A program made the position numbers and the translations under genes. A stretch of DNA of 6,786 nt from the NCBI RefSeq assembly GCF_946478835.1, contig NZ_CAMLDV010000178.1, positions 1 to 6,786 on the forward strand. The letters are read 5' to 3'. Numbering within the stretch: the first letter of the stretch is position 1; the number at the start of each line of letters is the position of its first letter. Of this stretch, positions 5,233 to 6,786 are shown piece after piece. The notes under the pieces were generated by a model, which worked only from the letters and a program-made list of their open reading frames with translations, was not told the origin of the DNA and did no database searches. The DNA is from an uncultured Bdellovibrio sp. Its GTDB lineage: Bacteria; Bdellovibrionota; Bdellovibrionia; Bdellovibrionales; Bdellovibrionaceae.

Positions 5233-6420
5233 TTAAATCAACTGGTGCAGGCTTTCGATCACTTGTTTGCGGATCGGAGCCTCAACTAATACTGTTACGC
5301 TCATCGCACTCATCATCAGTTTATGACTGTGAAGTTGGCGGTCAGCTAATACATTTAAAACTTGCTGAGTGATTTCAGGCGACGTGGCTCCTGTGCAAGT
5401 CACGGTCACTGTGGAGAAATCTGTTGGTAACAGTGAAAATTGCGGATGGTTCTGCAATTCTTTTTTAATCGCTTGAACAATTTCTTGAGGACCCGTGAGA
5501 AGCATTTCCAATTTATCCGCATTCATTTCACAGTGAAGAAGCTGCGGGAAAGCGATTTGTTTTTGATCAAACAAAGTTTGCAGTTCTTTAAGCGCCTTCG
5601 CCGGATTTTTTTCCTTCGAAAGAATTCCTAAAACCATTTCATGAGAATTTAAAGAAAGTGCTTTGCAGGATTCAAACATATTCAATCCTTTTTTAACGAG
5701 AGTTCCGTCGGAAGTTTTATTAGAAGCCGGGCCAATGTACAAAGTGACATTGCGAAGTTTTGCGAGTTCCACGGAGCGGTAGTGCAAAACTTTGGCGCCC
5801 CAGAAAGTCATTTCCATCAATTGATCGTAATTCAGTTCTTGCAGAGGTCGTGCTGATTTCACGATATTCGGATCTGCGGTAAACACCGCAGGAACGTCTT
5901 TTAAGATTTCACAACGATCGGCATTAAATGAAGCCGCCATTGCGACAGCCGAAGTATCCGAACCTCCGCGACCCAGTGTCGTGATTTCTTTTGTCGCAGG
6001 CGACACGCCTTGAAAACCCGCAAGGATCACAACTTTGTCCGTTTTCAAAGATTCTTCGACACGGAAGGGTTTTACATCTTTGATGAAGGCATTGACGTGA
6101 GAATCATCAGTAAAAATTCCTGCCTGGCTTCCTGTGAAGCTGATTGCGGGACAGCCAAGATCGTTCAACGCCATACTCATGAGCGACATACTGATTCGTT
6201 CACCGACAGTAAGAAGCATATCCATTTCACGACGTTGAGGATGGGAAGAAACTTGATTGGCCAAGTCAATGAGTGAGTTTGTGGTTTTACCCATGGCACT
6301 CACAACAACGATCAAAGAATTTTCTTTTGATTGATTCGCGACTCTGGCGGCAACAGATCTGATTTTTTCAGGATCTGCAAGAGTAGCGCCGCCATATTTT
6401 TGCACGATCAAGGGTTTCAT
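5233..6420 (-). CDS. lysC: Aspartokinase (aspartate kinase)
   Basis: Phosphorylates L-aspartate with ATP to give 4-phospho-aspartate, the first step towards diaminopimelate, lysine, methionine and threonine; cytoplasmic. The 395-residue length fits a monofunctional enzyme with a kinase domain (1 to about 245) and a C-terminal tandem ACT regulatory region (about 255-395). Kinase motifs seen are KYGGATLA (8-15, usually KFGGTS), VVVSAMGKTT (38-47), LLTVGER with Glu74, TTLGRGGSDTSAVA (147-160), DVPAVFTADP (175-184) and WGAKVLHYRSVELA (207-220). Several are variants of the usual forms: KDVPAVFT for TDVDGVYT and HYRS for HPRS. The ACT region lacks the familiar effector-binding sequences, so feedback by lysine or threonine may differ. 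Its ATG overlaps the stop of the upstream lytic transglycosylase gene (ATGA), so translation is probably coupled; no strong ribosome site is seen. Which of the aspartate-pathway branches it serves cannot be told. Confidence 0.96.
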   Translation of the reverse strand: MKPLIVQKYGGATLADPEKIRSVAARVANQSKENSLIVVVSAMGKTTNSLIDLANQVSSHPQRREMDMLLTVGERISMSLMSMALNDLGCPAISFTGSQAGIFTDDSHVNAFIKDVKPFRVEESLKTDKVVILAGFQGVSPATKEITTLGRGGSDTSAVAMAASFNADRCEILKDVPAVFTADPNIVKSARPLQELNYDQLMEMTFWGAKVLHYRSVELAKLRNVTLYIGPASNKTSDGTLVKKGLNMFESCKALSLNSHEMVLGILSKEKNPAKALKELQTLFDQKQIAFPQLLHCEMNADKLEMLLTGPQEIVQAIKKELQNHPQFSLLPTDFSTVTVTCTGATSPEITQQVLNVLADRQLHSHKLMMSAMSVTVLVEAPIRKQVIESLHQLI

Positions 6421-6786
6421 TCCAAAGCAACTTTCCTGTGATTCTGGTAGACGTAGGAAGAAACAAGTCGGGCCGCTCCTTTCGGAACGCGGATGAAGTG
6501 TTTTTCCACCTGACGAGGAATGTAACCTAAATAGAGTTCTGCATTCAAATCTTTTAATGACTTTCTTGTGACGCCAAGGTGATCAGCAAGAGGTCCCAAA
6601 TCCGTACCACCGGGGACAATGACGACTTCATATTCAAGCGGATCCATTTTTTCTAAGTCGCGGAATCCATAAAGATTCGGCGCTTTTGCAATGAGCATCG
6701 CGGCCAAGATTTTAGGAACGTACTCTTGCGTTTCTTGTGGAAGCGCATTGAGTTTTATGAGCGTCCAGTAATCTTTTGTGCCGTAT
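6417..6786 (-). CDS. mltD: MltD-like membrane-bound lytic murein transglycosylase, C-terminal part (5' end outside window)
   Basis: The frame stays open to the right edge; 122 residues are visible, and the real start lies outside the window. The segment at fragment residues 3-30 (TKDYWTL, then LPQETQEYVPKILAA) matches the end of the SLT domain of E. coli MltD, where DFW and LPQETKQYVPK occur. Residues 52-101 form a degenerate LysM-like peptidoglycan-binding unit: GGTDLGPLADHLGVTRKSLKDLN, then FIRVPKG. E. coli MltD carries further LysM repeats, but this protein ends soon after one. Family members cleave the MurNAc-GlcNAc bond of peptidoglycan to leave 1,6-anhydroMurNAc, usually anchored to the outer membrane. 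The catalytic Glu lies outside the window. The stop overlaps the aspartokinase start by 4 nt, so they share an operon. A TTG at 6707 is in frame but would remove the SLT end and is not the start. Confidence 0.85.
   Translation of the reverse strand, partial: YGTKDYWTLIKLNALPQETQEYVPKILAAMLIAKAPNLYGFRDLEKMDPLEYEVVIVPGGTDLGPLADHLGVTRKSLKDLNAELYLGYIPRQVEKHFIRVPKGAARLVSSYVYQNHRKVALE

Overview
The window looks like part of a Bdellovibrionota-type chromosome, probably a Bdellovibrio relative. This is inferred from moderate GC, a dense mix of secreted proteases and cell-wall enzymes, and large Cys/Gly-rich secreted proteins that match no family I can name. No rRNA, tRNA, CRISPR array or insertion sequence is visible, and the host cannot be proved from this sequence alone.

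Layout from left to right. Positions 1-1028 (minus) hold the N-terminal two thirds or so of a secreted subtilisin-like (S8) serine protease, cut by the left edge before its catalytic serine. Positions 1167-1652 (minus) encode a complete glutathione-peroxidase family enzyme of the 2-Cys type. The 138 nt between these two genes contain a run of inverted repeats and an oligo-T tract. A 266-nt divergent intergenic region follows. Next come two tandem plus-strand paralogues, 1919-3475 (518 aa) and 3543-5222 (559 aa), which are the most interesting content. Each has a signal peptide, a variable Cys-rich N-terminus, a core with 16 cysteines at the same relative positions in both proteins (one 21-residue indel aside), a long Gly/Ser-rich segment and a nearly invariant C-terminal block. 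I recognise no family for them.

Converging on the second paralogue with only 10 nt between the stop codons is an aspartokinase (5233-6420, minus). Its start codon overlaps the stop of the gene upstream of it (ATGA), the C-terminal part of an MltD-like lytic transglycosylase with a terminal LysM-like domain (6417-6786, minus, cut by the right edge).

Functional reading (inference). The right-hand pair links peptidoglycan cleavage with the aspartate pathway that supplies diaminopimelate and lysine. The two paralogues look like disulfide-rich exported structural or surface proteins. Both are preceded by a CCGATA box, resembling the -10 of a sigma-28 (FliA) promoter, placed so close to the ATG that the transcripts would be leaderless or nearly so.
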